A stretch of 64,000 nt of DNA from Leuctra nigra (GCA_934045905.1 OW203770.1:3596001-3660000); one strand, 5' to 3'; counted from the first letter of the stretch, positions 11,603 to 23,966 are shown. The notes: generated by a model from the letters alone, not told the origin. A program made the numbers and translations.

Positions 11603-12131
11603 CGAGGGGTGAACAACTAAAAAAATCAGTGTACACTTTGAAAAAAATCAAAAAAAAAATCAAAAAAAATCAGAAAAAATAAAAAAATCACATCAAAATC
11701 AAATAAATAAAAAAAATCAAGTATGTAAAAAAAAATAAAAAAAAATAAAAAAAAAAATATATAAAAAAAATCAGACGAAATCAGAAAAAAATCTAAAAAA
11801 ATCACAGCAAAATCAAAAAAAATCAAGTATGTAAATAAAAATCAAAAAATCAAAAAAATCACAAAAAAAATCACAAAAAATCATAAAAATCAAAAAATCA
11901 CAGAAAAAATCAAAAAAAATCACGTAAAATTTTTTAAAAATCAAAAAATCATTAAAAAAATTAAAAAATCTAAAAATAAAAAAAAAATCATAAAAAATCA
12001 AAAAATCAAAAAATCACTGACAAAAATTAAAAAATCATAAAAAATCAAAAAAAAATATTGGCAAAAATCAAAAATCGAAAAAATCTGAAAAAATCAGGTG
12101 TACATTAAAATGTCAAGTTGTTAACCCCCTC
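11603..12131. mobile_element. TIR element filled by an (A)nTC simple repeat
   Basis: About 450 bp (11638-12095) are a degenerate AAAAAATC repeat. The ends are inverted: CGAGGGGTGAACAACT on the left, and AGTTGTTAACCCCCTCG on the right, each followed inward by a GTGTACA block. The paired ends suggest the simple repeat is the expanded interior of a small DNA element rather than free-standing low-complexity DNA. Confidence 0.6.
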
Positions 12132-12274
12132 GGATTTATGTGTGACAAATCTGTCAGCCAACTTTATAAAGAAATCAAACAACACGAAATCGAACATGAA
12201 GATGGATATATTGCTTATGTTATATTTTTAAAATGTGGCATTTCATAAGCATAATGCACATTGCCCTTGTTACA

Positions 12275-12667
12275 CAAGGGCGTGTTCGAGGGTGGGGGGG
12301 GGGTCATTTAAATATAAAAAGCCCATTTAAAATAATATGTGAAAAAATTATTAAAAAATTTACATCATGTTAAAAACGTTCCAAAATGGTTAAAATTGAA
12401 TTAAAATTCAAAACATATTCTGGGGCTATGCGCCCCGGACTTGCATGTTATAATGAGTTCAATAAATTTACTTAAATTCTTAAACCTTACCTGAAGACCA
12501 ATTTTTGGATAATTTGTACCTAATGTATAATTCCCCAAAATAGCTAGCTATTACTTTGCGATTCAAAATTGCACCTAAATGAATGACCTTGATCCGAAAT
12601 TTTCTCGGAGGCTGTAAACCCGAACCCGCTGTTTTCCATTGTGATTTTTAAAAAAAATATTAGAAAT

Positions 12668-12701
<34 letters not shown>

Positions 12702-12722
12702 AGAATTCATCCTGGCGCTCTT
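12275..12722. mobile_element. Non-autonomous hAT-like element, 448 bp, 8-bp target duplication
   Basis: TTGTTACA flanks both ends (12267-12274 and 12723-12730). The left end, CAAGGGCGTGTTCGAGG, is matched imperfectly by the right (complement AAGAGCGCCAGGATG). A G run lies near the left end and a 30-plus C run (12669-12700) near the right. It is related to the element at 56538-56961. Confidence 0.8.
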
Positions 12723-13101
12723 TTGTTACATAATATCAGATCACGTTTCAACCCATAGGACAAGTGAGAATGCACATTGCACACACATTAGGTCACATAG
12801 AATTTTTCACTTCTGTTATGTTTTTAGGGAAACCACAAATCGACTTCAGTCATACCTACTCATAATGCACGGGTTTTATAAAAGTTCAATAATAGCACCA
12901 ATGACTGTAGGGGAGGCCGGTAGATAGTGGGACGGATTTCTTATTATTGCTCTAGTTTGTTTATTATTTAATATTTTGAAATGTTGAATTTCCAATAGTT
13001 GCGCACCATGAATTAGAATGCATGTGCTATTTTTATGAAATTTTAATATCTACAGAAAAGAAATTAATTGCGTTGTCCCACTATGTACCGTTGTCCCACT
13101 A

Positions 13102-14867
13102 CCCTGCTGAAAATTCTTGCCAAGATCTTGCAAGATCTTGCAAGATCTTGCTAAGATCTTGTATTAACCAAGATCTTGCCAAGATCTTGCTAAGATCTTA
13201 TCAAGATCTTGGATTTACCAAGATCTTGACAAGATCTTGGTAAGGTCTTTGCAAGATCTTGTATTAAACAAGATCTTGCTAAGATCTTACCAAGATCTTG
13301 GTAATATCTTGATAAGATCTTATCAAGATCTTGACAAGACCTAATCAAGATCTTGCCAAGATCTTACCAAGATCTAGCCAAGATCTTATCAAGATCTTAG
13401 TAAGATCTTGGTAATATAAGATCTTATCAAGATCTTGACAAGACCTAATCAAGATCTTGCCAAGATCTTACCAAGATTTTTTCAAGATCTTGCTAAGGCC
13501 CTTAGAAAAATTTCCTATAGTATATTTTGAAGTAGGTATTCCAAAGTATTATGTAATAACGTGTAGTAAACTATAGTATGTGCTATAGTACTTGAAGTAC
13601 ATGCAAAAACTTACTGCATAATACCATAGATTACTGAAGTAAATTCTACAGTATCGGTGGTAAACTAAAGTATAAACTACAGTATTTTTACTTCCGCTGA
13701 AATAGACTGTTTTTTACTCTGGAGTAAATATACTTTACCTACTGTAGTAATTCTAAGTATGTACTATAGTGTTTTTACTACAGACGATATACTGCAGTTT
13801 TCTATAGTAAAGTTATAGGGAACGTACTTCACTGTAGTAGGTAATTCGAAGTATGTAGCTAGAGTACTTTGACTACAGACAAAATAAGTTTGCTATAGTA
13901 AGTTCTATACTTCATTGAAAATCTATAGTATCTGTAGTAAAGAAAAGTGTAATCTACAGTATGTTTACTATAGCCGATTTATATTGTAGTTTACAGTAGT
14001 ATATTCTGAAGTATATGTAGTACTTCATTGACTTTTTACTACAGTATTTGTAGTAAAGTAAGGTATATAAACTACAGAATGTTTACTTCATTGACTTAGA
14101 AAATTTGCACCACATCACCTAGTAAAATAAACTATAGTAGGTAATTATACTACAGAGCGTGAGCTGAATATATTTTATGGGGGAAATATCACAGATCAAT
14201 TTACTTTATAAATATTAGATTTATTTATAAATAAATAAATCTTAATTTAATTTTATTTTATTTTATATTTTATATTTTATTTTATTTTATTTATAAATAA
14301 TAAATCTTAATAATTTATCGTTTCTCCTATTTATTATGTTAATAACAATTTAATGATCCACTAAATAATATAAATATGTTCACTTAAATATGAAAAACTC
14401 AATATGATCACTATTAGCGCAGCTAAGTCTTGTCTGCACCGGCTGGACCTACTCGGTAAGACGCTCGACTACGGACCACGAGATCGCAGGTTCAAAACAC
14501 GGCTGTTCCACTGGATTTTATAATTGAAATGTGTTATCAAACCTTGTCCAATACTTCAGAAGAGGTTTCCCAAATGCAAATGAATACTCACAAATATAGA
14601 TTTTTTTTTTTTTAATGAAATTTCAACGTTTTTTTGGCGTCAAAATGTACAAGATCTTGCTAAGATCTTACTTGCTAAGATCTTGCAAGATCTTGCTAAA
14701 ATCTTGCAAGATCTTGCCAAGATCTTGCAAGATCTTGCTAAGATCTTGCCAAGATCTTGCAAGATCTTCCTAAGATCTTGGCAAGATCTTGCAAGATCTT
14801 GTTTGTAATATCTTGCTAAGATCTTGGCAAGATCTTAGCAAGATCTTGCTAAGATTTTTCAGCAGGG
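13102..14867. mobile_element. Nested TA-flanked element packed with CAAGATCTTG palindromes
   Basis: The ends CCCTGCTGAAAA and TTTTCAGCAGGG are flanked by TA (13100-13101, 14868-14869). Removing it restores GTCCCACTATATACCG, the repeat motif of the surrounding element, so the boundaries are well supported. Both subterminal zones (13120-13500 and 14650-14860) are arrays of AAGATCTTG. The middle (13510-14150) is a degenerate array of TACTATAGTA/CTACAGTA. No ORF is found. Confidence 0.88.
14438..14512 (+). repeat. tRNA-like SINE head
   Basis: An A-box-like stretch (CTGGACCTACTCGG) is followed by GACTACGGACCACGAG and a B-box (GGTTCAAAAC), spaced as in a tRNA promoter. The fold is imperfect and no A tail is obvious, so a SINE remnant is more likely than a tRNA gene. 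It lies inside the nested element. Confidence 0.45.
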
Positions 14868-15639
14868 TATATACCGCTTTCCGGTACATACTGGGACACT
14901 GCTGGTACATACTGGGACAATGCTTTTTTTCAAGGGAAATACAATGGAATAATTTTTGAAACAAGTGAATTGTGATTTATTATCTGATGTATTTACTTAT
15001 AGATAGGTAATTAGTCCGTTTTAATCCCGTCATTAATCCACCGTCTTCGAGGAATTTTCGGCATCTTTTTTCGGGGGAAAAAATATATGTTAAAAGATTA
15101 ATTCAGGTCCATTAAAAAATTTAGTATGAATTAAAACAATTAACTACTTGTATCAACAAACAATTTAAGACCTACACAAAAGTTATGAACAGAAATATAG
15201 CCCAGTGGTACATAGTGGGACATGTCCCACTATGTACCGTCCTGACTGTCCTAGTATATACCGTTTAACAATATTTTTAGTTTTATTTTTTCAAATATGA
15301 AGGCAGGTGAAGAGAGCATTCATCAATAAACCTACTTCATGCCAATTGAATACACATCATAACCATACTTTTAAATTAGCCATAATAAGTAAGAGAAAAA
15401 AGTTATCAAAAACATTGTAAACACAAAATTTCTACATTTTGCAAAACTGATATTACAAGTGGAGTATCTCAATTATTTCAAATACAAACATATCTTAAAA
15501 ATATGTCCAGGAGATGTGATTTATTGTGCGGACATCAATTATGCATCTTCACTATTTTTTTTCTTGACCACAAGGCGAGAAATTCAAATGTCCCACTATG
15601 TACCGTGTCCCACTATATACCGGCCTCCCCTACCTACCT

Positions 15640-16380
15640 ACAAAATTTTAGTTCAAAAGCCAAATGCACAATTCAAGAGACCCGAACGACTACGTGAGCG
15701 AGATAAAATTCAACATCCAAGTTTTTACTTTCTCGTCAATTGTTCAGTCCGTTGATTGAAACATTTTCAACTTTGTCAATTTAATTTGTGTTCAGTTTGG
15801 TCTCAACTAGGTACTACATTGGAAATAGAAAGAATAATAAGAATCGAACTTACTTCAATCTGGCTCAATGGTCTGTATTTCACAAGGCTAGGTAGATATG
15901 TCTTGTCAAATCCGCATTTTTACGAGCTCTTTAGGCTAAAATTAACGACTTGTGTCCAATAATTTTTTTATGACGGAAACTATTTCCCTTCGTTTCGAGA
16001 GCTGATTTAGTTGCTCAAACCTTAGTAGCAATAACAGCCCATAGTTTTCATAATTCTGTCACATTACACTTAATTTATATTAAAAACAGAACACAATACA
16101 CTTTTCCAACGTTTTTAGTTCATAAACACACGCCCTTTTGTAAAAATTTGCTTGAAATGTCACTGAAAGCACTTACCTATGACAGTCTTCTTTTGTTTAC
16201 ATCGGCGCCATCTTGGACATCAGCCTTGTGGATGTCAATCAGCTGTTCATTCCGTCAATGACCAGTCATGTAGGAGGCAGTGAAATCGGAACGCCGCGCG
16301 ACAATGAGTGGCATCATACCCTCGGACACCTGCGCGAAGTTGTATCGGAGAATGTATCATAAGCCTAAAAAACAATTTTG
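15640..16380. other. Spacer; contains a repeat shared with the right window edge
   Basis: Positions about 16190-16290 recur inverted at 63900-64000 (shared TTTGTTTACATCGG, CATGTAGGAGGCAGTGAAAT and GTGGATGTCAA). No gene is supported. Confidence 0.55.
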
Positions 16381-16392
16381 CACGGTTTAAGG

Positions 16393-16664
16393 GGCGTTGG
16401 CCTCCACACAGTGCCCCGCAGGGCTTATTTGGTTTTTGGAGACTTTAATACCAATTTTGAGACGTAATGAGCTGTATTTTGTTAAAATACTCAATAATTT
16501 TTTCTAAATTTGACACGTTTGTTAAATCCCACAGGTCATTTTTGGTTTTTTTGACACTCTGAAATGATATTTTAAATTTTTTTGTTTACAAAATGAAACT
16601 GTATGTACTTAAACAACACCAAAAGTTTTTGTTTAAATCCTGACATACATGGGCCACCCTTGCC

Positions 16665-16698
<34 letters not shown>

Positions 16699-16705
16699 TG
16701 GATGC
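16393..16705. mobile_element. Diverged hAT-like fragment with long C run
   Basis: CCCCGCAGGGC, GAGACGTAATGAG and TTTGACACTTT-like blocks are shared with 17226-17500, in the same order. A C run lies at 16667-16697. The ends resemble CATGGGCGTCC in inverted arrangement. No clean target duplication was found. Confidence 0.5.
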
Positions 16706-17225
16706 CCATGATGCCCATGATGGCAGTTAAAAAAGAGAAAAGAGATGCGAAGCTAGCACCTACACCAGCACAAGAATAAGCTGAAAATAAGTTAACAGTG
16801 CTACTAACATGTAGTACCAACTGCTGTCGGAAAGTTAAAAAAATTGAAAATTTCAAAGGTCTTGAAAATTTTCAATTCGATCTAGCGATCGAATCTATTA
16901 AGATCTATTCGATCTTCAATTCGATCTAGCTAGTGATGGGACATGACTCGCATCACTAGCTAGATCACTAGCTAAGCGATCTCCTTGTCTCACTCTAGTA
17001 GGTGACCTCACATTTCAATGATAATAACAAGCGGATGATTGGTTATGGGACATGACCAGCAGTCATTCAAATTTGTTCACCGATCAATTTTTGTTCTGCC
17101 GAGTGTACCTACCTATTTTAGTGACTTATTTGGAATTGTAAAGAATGGATTTACTCAGATCAATACAGATTTTAGGTGAGCTGCAGTTCTCAACTTTTAA
17201 CACAGTAATATTGGTCAGAGAACCA

Positions 17226-17500
17226 TGGGCGTCCGCAGAATTCTGCCAGGGGGAGGGGGGGGGGGGGGGAGACAAGGAATATACAATTTCCCAGGGGTTA
17301 AGGAGGGGGGGGGGGGGATGGCCCACTCTGCCCCGCAGGGCGTTTTGTTGTGTTTGGACACTTCGAAATCAGATTTGAGACGTTATGAGGTGTTTTTTGT
17401 TGAAATATTCAATATTTTTTTAAAATTTGACACTTTTACTTTTCCATGTAAATCATGTTTTGGTTTTTTAAAAATTTATGTTTTATGAAGGGGTCGAGGG
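17226..17500. mobile_element. Diverged hAT-like fragment, second copy
   Basis: It begins CATGGGCGTCCGCAGAATTC and carries two G runs and CCCCGCAGGGCGTTTT. It then follows the 16393 copy (GAGACGTTATGAG, TTTGACACTTTTAC). It ends about 85 bp upstream of the first coding exon of the 1268-residue gene. Confidence 0.5.
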
Positions 17501-17587
17501 GGGGGGGGGTCACCTGTTCTGTTGGCAAGCGTCTCAGAACAGGTGAAGCAGACTTGAATATGTTGATGAAAGTATTGCTTCTTGCAG

Positions 17588-17731
17588 ACTCAAGCCCGGC
17601 AACATGGATGCTCACGCAAGAAGGCAGGAACGTGTGCAGCAGATTCGGAGGCTGTGTTTAACCCAGCTGTATCTTCTAAGACCACACGTGCGGCTGGCAC
17701 GCAGACCAGGCATAGAGATCATGGTCCAGAG
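17588..17731 (+). CDS. Exon 1 of the unrecognised serine/proline-rich protein
   Basis: A good acceptor (TTCTTGCAG) precedes 17588 and a GTGAGA donor follows 17731. An ATG at 17604 opens 42 codons plus two bases: a basic stretch starting MDAHARRQERVQQIRRLCL. It ends in phase 2, which matches the single base needed at the start of the exon at 20050. The acceptor before the ATG implies an upstream non-coding exon. Linkage to 20050 rests on phase and position only; an extra exon between them is possible. Confidence 0.6.
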
Positions 17732-18009
17732 GTGAGATTGCATTCTCAAAGAATTATTTTGTTTTGTTGTGTTGTATTGTGTTGTGTTGTGTTTGGGGAA
17801 TTTTGTGTTCTCTAGTCAGTTTTCTAGATACACATGAATATGATGAAGAATCATGAAATATATTTATTGAATATAATTTTAGACGGCCCTCTCCGTTGGT
17901 GTAATCTTTGGCAAATGCATAGGTACATGCGTAAGTTACATAATTTCATCATATGCAAGTCCTACTCGCCAAAAATCATGGTTTCCCGCTTGTTGCAGGC
18001 ACTTCTTTT

Positions 18010-18303
18010 TGATACGATTGGAGAATAAATGAATTGACAAAATTATTTGAAATTGTAATCATGATTAGATGAAAGACTCATTTAGGGGTATCACTAGTGG
18101 TACATTTTTAATTTTTAGCTTTGTTAATTAGTATTAATTAGTTTATTTTTGGTGAAAAATTATCTATTTTCTTGTCGCGCTGGGTGTCGTTTGAAATTAA
18201 ATTTTAAAAATGTGCCAAGGGATAACCCTAAGTTTGTATTTCATCTAATCATGATTAAAACTTGAGATCAATTGGTTGACCGGTTTGGTCTCCAATCGTA
18301 TCG
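18010..18303. mobile_element. Fold-back MITE (GATACGATTGGAGA ends)
   Basis: GATACGATTGGAGA near 18010 is mirrored by TCTCCAATCGTATC near 18303. Inner blocks TAATCATGATTAGAT and AAGGGATAACCCTAAGTTTG also mirror. A fuller copy lies at 49560-49857 and a diverged one at about 45672-46038. It lies in intron 1 of the gene above. Confidence 0.7.
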
Positions 18304-19179
18304 AAAATGTCATAGTTTTGACCGGTTTTGTTGAACCGGTATTGAAAATGTCCTGTAGCTCACACCATTTGAACAATCAAACCGAAATTGTTCACAGTTG
18401 TTGAGGCCTTCTGACAGTTTTAGACTTATACATTTCGTGAAATCGGTTGTTTGCGGTTAGAATTATTATACATCATGTATTTTTTTTTAAATTCAACTGG
18501 CACCGTTTGACCGATCATTTTAAAACATTGCATGGTCATTAGGACGAAAACTTTAGGTATTTTTGCAAATTTTAAGAAAAATATGTCTTTATTTTTAAAA
18601 GTTATTGTCATTTTAAGGTAATTTTTGTCTATAATCTTAAAATATTTGAAACAATGTCTGGAATTGACCAATGAAGGTGGGCGTTGCATTATGAAAAACA
18701 AAAGTATTACCATGGTAACTCCAGGGTTCTTAGAAAATAACAATATTTCTTTCAGACAAAAGAAATTCAGAAAGATCAAAGAAATAGCTCACACGTGTTT
18801 AATAGTTTAATTTATCACTTGAAATAGTACAATCAATATATTTAAATCATATAAATCATGTTTGATGATATGCTGGACAATTATTACAGATGCTACAACG
18901 AAACAAATTATATTTTGCCATGTATGTTGCCAAAGCGTTTTACTTTTTAATGGCGTCTGTCACTGGATTGTTTCGTCAATTTAAAAAGGCCCTTCCTCTC
19001 TTATGAGAAGTTAATTAAGACTGAACAATATTCAAGTAGATAGCTTAAAGCAATACTATTATTAACTGCAATTTGTTGATTGTAAAACTGTTAAATTCTG
19101 TACGAATTCAACATTATTCTAATAATATCATGTGTTCAATTTGTTGTGTATACAAGCTCTTTGGTGGGGACCAAACATT

Positions 19180-19374
19180 GACTTTTGTTTTATGACGTCG
19201 TAGTTTGGTCAGATCTACATTGGTCAATTGCATTTATTTTTATCACTGATTATTTATGAGATCAGTTCCAAGGCCTGTAGAGCAGTAACTTATCTTGCAA
19301 ACGCATGATCAAATCGCATGTAATATGAAGGCTCGCTCATCAACGCGTTACACAGAGCGTTTTCCTAGTACCTT
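19180..19374 (+). mobile_element. Helitron 3' end
   Basis: The sequence ends GCTCGCTCATCAACGCGTTA, CACAGAGCG, TTTTC, CTAG, with T as the next genomic base. CGCTC and GAGCG form the stem of a terminal hairpin a few bases before CTAG, the standard Helitron 3' architecture. Only about 200 bp upstream (shared AAACGCATGATC, GTAGAGCAG) can be assigned. Confidence 0.75.
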
Positions 19375-20049
19375 ATAATACTACTAGTCATTAAAATAAT
19401 AATCGCTCTTCATTTTAAATTCAAATTTTAGGTGTTGTTTGTGGATTTCGACAATTGGAGAGTAGTCTTCTTTAAGGGTCTTCAATAGTAGAGATCTCTT
19501 ATTGATGTCTGAAAACGCAAGAAAAAGTGGGGTAGCCGAACCAATTTCAAGATATAACACTTTATAAATTTGAGTAGCCCTTAAATAATAACATGGCAAG
19601 TTGAGAAAACAGTACTTTTCCATGTAAATATAAATAAACTAATTTCTGCCGATAGATTTTCGGCAAAACATTATGTCTATTAGACATTAATGTATTTATT
19701 AAGATTTTTATTTATACTATACACGTACCCTTACGATTTAAAAAAGTTAGACGCCAAAATCTAAATAATTATCCTATACGTCCAGTGTTAAAATTTCCTC
19801 ATATTCTGAAAACATAAGTTTTGAAAAATTAATATAAGTCGTGCGTTGCAAGTTACAAGACATTTGATGAATCTTTTACATTAAAATATAGTTAAAATGT
19901 TCAAAAAAATTATAAAATTCGTAAATTTCAACCAAAAATATTTTCGGAAAATCTACTTACGCATCCCCTCCCTAAATAAATTTGATGTAATCAATTCAGT
20001 AAAACGAGTCGTGGAACTTAAATTCTAACTTGAGACCATTCACTTCCAG

Positions 20050-20843
20050 TTTGAAGAATACTTGGATTCCACCACCACCTCGAGTTCTTCACGCCCCTCA
20101 ACTCTTGCCTCCGGGTGACTTACTTCAGCCCCGACCTTCATCGACATTGTCACGACCGACAGTCGACGTCCAAGTTGCCTCGACCTCGAGATCGGTTGAC
20201 GACATTCAGCGTGCCTCAACCAACACAATACCACCTACTAACAAGAAACCTGCCTTAACATCGGTCGACATAAGATCACCTAATGACCAAAAACCTGCCT
20301 TTACATCGACCAACACAAGACCATCTACTGACGAGAAACCTGCCTTTACATCGGCCAATACAAGACCATCTACTGACGAGAAACCTGCCTTTACATCGGC
20401 CGAAACCAAACAAACTACTGACAGGAAAGCTGCCTTTACATCGGCCAGAACAAGACCTAAATATAACTTTCAAATTGCATCGACATCACTCACAGCAAGA
20501 CCATCGCCTACAGAATCAGATTTTGTGACTTCGTCCGCCGGTCGCTTCATTTGCTCCGACGACGTGGATATGGAGGTGGAAGAAGACGGAACGCGCCTTG
20601 AATTGTCGACGGTTGATGAGGGTGGTGAGGCTGGAGATCCGTCAACACCCGTGCCCAGCTGCCCATTAGCTGATGAGGGTGGAGAGAAAGAGAATGAACA
20701 GTCGTCACCCGTGCTCAGCGTTCTGTCGAGCAGGTCTCAGACGCTCAGCCCGATCAGACCGCTGGTTCTGCGGAGAGTGAGCCAAACCGGGACCTGGAGT
20801 AGGATAGAGAAGGACAGCAAGAGACAGAGCAGCTCAAGCAATG
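20050..20843 (+). CDS. Exon 2 of the unrecognised serine/proline-rich protein
   Basis: A branch-point-like TTCTAAC and acceptor CACTTCCAG precede 20050; the donor is GTAAGA after 20843. The exon is one base plus 264 codons plus one base, fully open. It encodes proline-rich sequence (WIPPPPRV) and then a tandem 15-residue repeat of the type EKPAFTSANTRPSTD, about four copies at 20240-20460. An acidic serine-rich stretch (DDVDMEVEEDGT) follows. No domain of known fold is visible and it is predicted to be disordered. The exon has lower AT content than its surroundings, as expected of coding DNA. Confidence 0.8.
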
Positions 20844-21081
20844 GTAAGATATTTTGCAGTTTAATTTGCAATATTTATTTTCCGTTCCATGATTTAGTTT
20901 GGATGAGGCAAATTTGTAGTGATAATTAAAGGGTTTTTTGCTCAATGATACATAATCAATTCACTGTCCACGGAATAATCGGTTTCCCATGCAAATTCAT
21001 GCGGGATCATGCAAATTCAGATATTTCAATTCGTAATTGACTGTATTTTAAGTGTTGGTAATCAATGTCCATTGTTTTCAG

Positions 21082-23966
21082 GTTCATCACTTGTTACTCC
21101 AAATCATGGCTTATGTTCCATACCACTTGCGGTGGAGCCATCTTTGCCGTCCAGCTCGGTTAGTGCTCCGTGCAGCGGGGTTAGTGCTCCGTCCAGAGCC
21201 GTTAGGGCTCCGTCCAGCTCGCTTCGTGCTCCGTGCAGCTCGGTTAGTGCTCCTTCCAGCTCGGTTAGTGCTCCGTCCAGCTTGGTTCGTGCTCCGTCCA
21301 GCTCGGTTAGTGCTCCGTCCAGCTCGGTTAGTGCTCCGTCCAGCTCGGTTCGTGCTCCGTCTAGCTCGGTTCGTGCTCCGTCCAGCTCGGTTCGTGCTCC
21401 GTCCAGCTCGGTTCGTGCTCCGTCCAGCTCGGTTCGTGCTCCGTCCAGCTCGGTTCGTGCTCCGTCCAGCTCGGTTAGTGCTCCGCTCAGCTCGGTTAGT
21501 GCTCCGTCCAGCTCGGTTCGTGCTCCGTCCAGCTCGGTTCGTGCTCCATCCAGCTCGGTTCGTGCTCCGTCCAGCTCGGTTCGTGCTACTTCCAGCTCGG
21601 TTAGTGCTCCGTCCAGCTCGGTTCGTGCTCCGTCCAGCTCGGTTAGTGCTCCGTCCAGCTCGGTTTGTGCTCCGTACAGTTCTGTTAGTGCTACTTCCAG
21701 CTCGGTTCGTGCTCCGTCCAGCTCGGTTAGTGCTCCGCTCAGCTCGGTTAGTGTTCCGTCCAGCTCGGTTAGTGCTACTTCCAGCTCGGTTAGTGCTCCG
21801 TCCAGTTCGGTTGCGAAACAGTGCGTGGTTCGTCTGTGTGACATCAGAAGCACGGAGTTTGCAGGCGAGGACTACCTGTTGCATCCAGTCAGCAGTCGTC
21901 TCCACGGTCGGGGACGGAAACGGAAACACATAGCTGAGACGACGCCGGGGAATGTCGGTGCAACTGAGCCGATGACCATCAGGTTGAGAAGAGACGACTC
22001 GACAGCTGTGCCAGTTCGAAAGGCCGCGATACCAGGTGGTTCAACTCGATCTGAGAAGAATGAGTTTGAAAGCGATTTGAACGGTCGATGTTCTCACACT
22101 CTATACAGTTCAGCGGCAAGAGGAAAAGAATCAACCAATGATCGTCCATCGTCAACAGTCTTCTCTGGAACTTCATGCAGTAGATTAATAGATTGTCATC
22201 AACCATTAAACAATCAGCATACTTCCATTTCTACGACACGTTCAGATGATATTGGCGGAATTCAGAAAAATACTGCAACTTGCTCTCAACAAAGTTGGAC
22301 AGGGAGCTGTTTATCAAATCTTGACCTTCGAACTCCTTCGTCGTCCAAGAGTGTTGACCAGTCCACGAAGATCGTTTCTCGCCCAACTGTCACCGAGAGC
22401 CGAGCTCCTCATCAAGTCATCGAATCAAATGCGAAATCATCAAACGTCGTGGACAAAGTTCCAAAGATTCCAGCCAGTAGTTGTGTGGAGAAAACATTGG
22501 GTAACGTTGCAGGGCTTAGTGCCGATGTCCTCCCGCAGATCCCGACTATTCCGAGAAGTTCCGAGATGCCGAACGATTGCTTCGTGATGTTCCCCGCAGA
22601 AGCGCTGACGTATCTGAAGATGGAGATGGACGACGTCGATGTTCGTCCTGACAATTTCCAGGATGCAGGTTCTCAACTGTTACAGCCTTCAGTGTCGACG
22701 CAAGTTGTCGAAACATCGTCCTTGCAGACAGTTCTTCGCTCACCGGGATCCAACAACGCTGCAAGCTCAGTGTCCAGAGATTTACTCAATTCTCCTCGCC
22801 GACTTCCGGTCACATCGCCAGTTGACTTGGCTTGCGTCGCTCCTTCAATGCCAATCATCGATGAAGTTGAAAGAGGCATCGAACATACTGGGCGGATTTC
22901 AGTTGAGTCGGTTACTTCATCCGCCGCCATTGAACCAACCAAGGAGACTTCATCTCATGATGTATCAAGGCGAAGAGTCGCATCAACTCCTGCATTCATT
23001 CCTAGCGCCAAGAAAGCGAGAGTAGAAGAAGATACACGAGCCGATTGCCGAAAGCAGAATGTCGTCAATGAACCTTCTGAGAGTCGCCTCATCACACCTG
23101 CTTCATCTCCCGTGTCTCTTCGCAGAGAGATTTATCCGTCTAGGTGTGATGTTACTCGTCATCCCGCCGTGTTTCCCAGACAGACGAATCCATTGTTGAA
23201 TGTTCCTAAACACACATCGACTGACATGACAGTTCAATATCGTCTTCCTGCAGAACTTCCTCCGGCTCCCAAACATGCAAGTGTTGATCAATGCAGTGAA
23301 CAAGGTAACAGTCAGTCTCCCTCATCATATTGCAAAAGACCTACGATGCCGTTAGATAAAAGGTTCAAAGACATCACCAATAAAGATTACTTCCCAGTGA
23401 CAGGAAATACAGTTTCCAGGCTTCACAAGTCGATCACTGCAGCTGTGCCCTACAAGACGTCCACGGACAATATTGAGAGTTGCCTGGAATTGAATGTTGT
23501 TCAACAAGAGAGAGTACTCGAGAGAAACGTTCAAACTTGCTCGCCTCTTGAAGTTTCTCGACCGACATCAGTTGAAATGCCCTCAGTCTCTGACGAGGTC
23601 CACACTTGGGTAGAAAGAAACCAGGAGGTGCTGAAGAAATGTCTGAAGATTGATCCAAGTCAGTTCGGGAAGGTGTGCGGAGATTTCTTAAAGGGACATT
23701 CAGATGCGATGGCGAGCGATGTGGACGTCATGCCCGAACCCGAGTCTGTGGTGAGAAACAATCCAGTCTTCAAATGTCATGCTCTTCCTCCGGTCATATC
23801 CCGGGTTGCCGACGAGACTGGAAGGCTCCAGATGACCGCTCTGGAGAGGAACTCCGTGGCGCAAGACGTCATGGAAGCGAGGCGACGAGGATTGTTGTCT
23901 CCGTTGTCTATTAAGGTTGAGGACGACGATGAGGACAGACTTGTTGTAGACGAGGAGGGATCGTGA
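21082..23966 (+). CDS. Terminal exon of the unrecognised serine/proline-rich protein
   Basis: Acceptor TTGTTTTCAG precedes 21082 and the frame runs 2883 bases to a stop at 23964-23966. Phase matches exon 2 (split glycine). With exons 1 and 2 the protein is about 1268 residues. Positions 21162-21812 encode 31 tandem heptads, mostly RAPSSSV or SAPSSSV. The rest is serine/threonine/proline-rich with scattered basic patches (HGRGRKRKH). The C-terminus is more ordered (HTWVERNQEVLKKCLKID, GKVCGDFLKG). It ends with IKVEDDDED, a good sumoylation consensus, and an acidic tail. A nuclear regulatory protein is plausible but unproven. Because the repeat unit is a multiple of three, five other frames also stay open across it; those are shadows. 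Confidence 0.85.

Larger units (their letters stand above)
12910..15630. mobile_element. TA-flanked element with GTCCCACTATGTACCG subterminal repeats (outer host of a nested element)
   Basis: The termini GGGGAGGCCGGTAGATAGTG and the complement of CACTATATACCGGCCTCCCC are flanked by TA at 12908-12909 and 15631-15632. The motif GTCCCACTATGTACCG recurs inside both ends in both orientations (for example 13075, 15215, 15590 and as complements near 14880-14920). No transposase is seen. A 1766-bp element is inserted at 13102-14867. Confidence 0.8.

Noticed and set aside
11626..12001. Phenylalanine/isoleucine-rich minus-strand frames
   Set aside because: Translation of an (A)nTC simple repeat; not a membrane protein.
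13022..13243. Possible CRISPR-like or regulated repeat array (AAGATCTTG)
   Set aside because: Units are about 10-20 bp, palindromic and irregular, inside a TA-flanked element of an insect genome; no spacers of constant length.
21104..21933. Long reading frames on both strands across the heptad repeats
   Set aside because: The 21-bp repeat keeps all frames open once one is open. Only the plus frame continues for 960 codons with matching splice phase.
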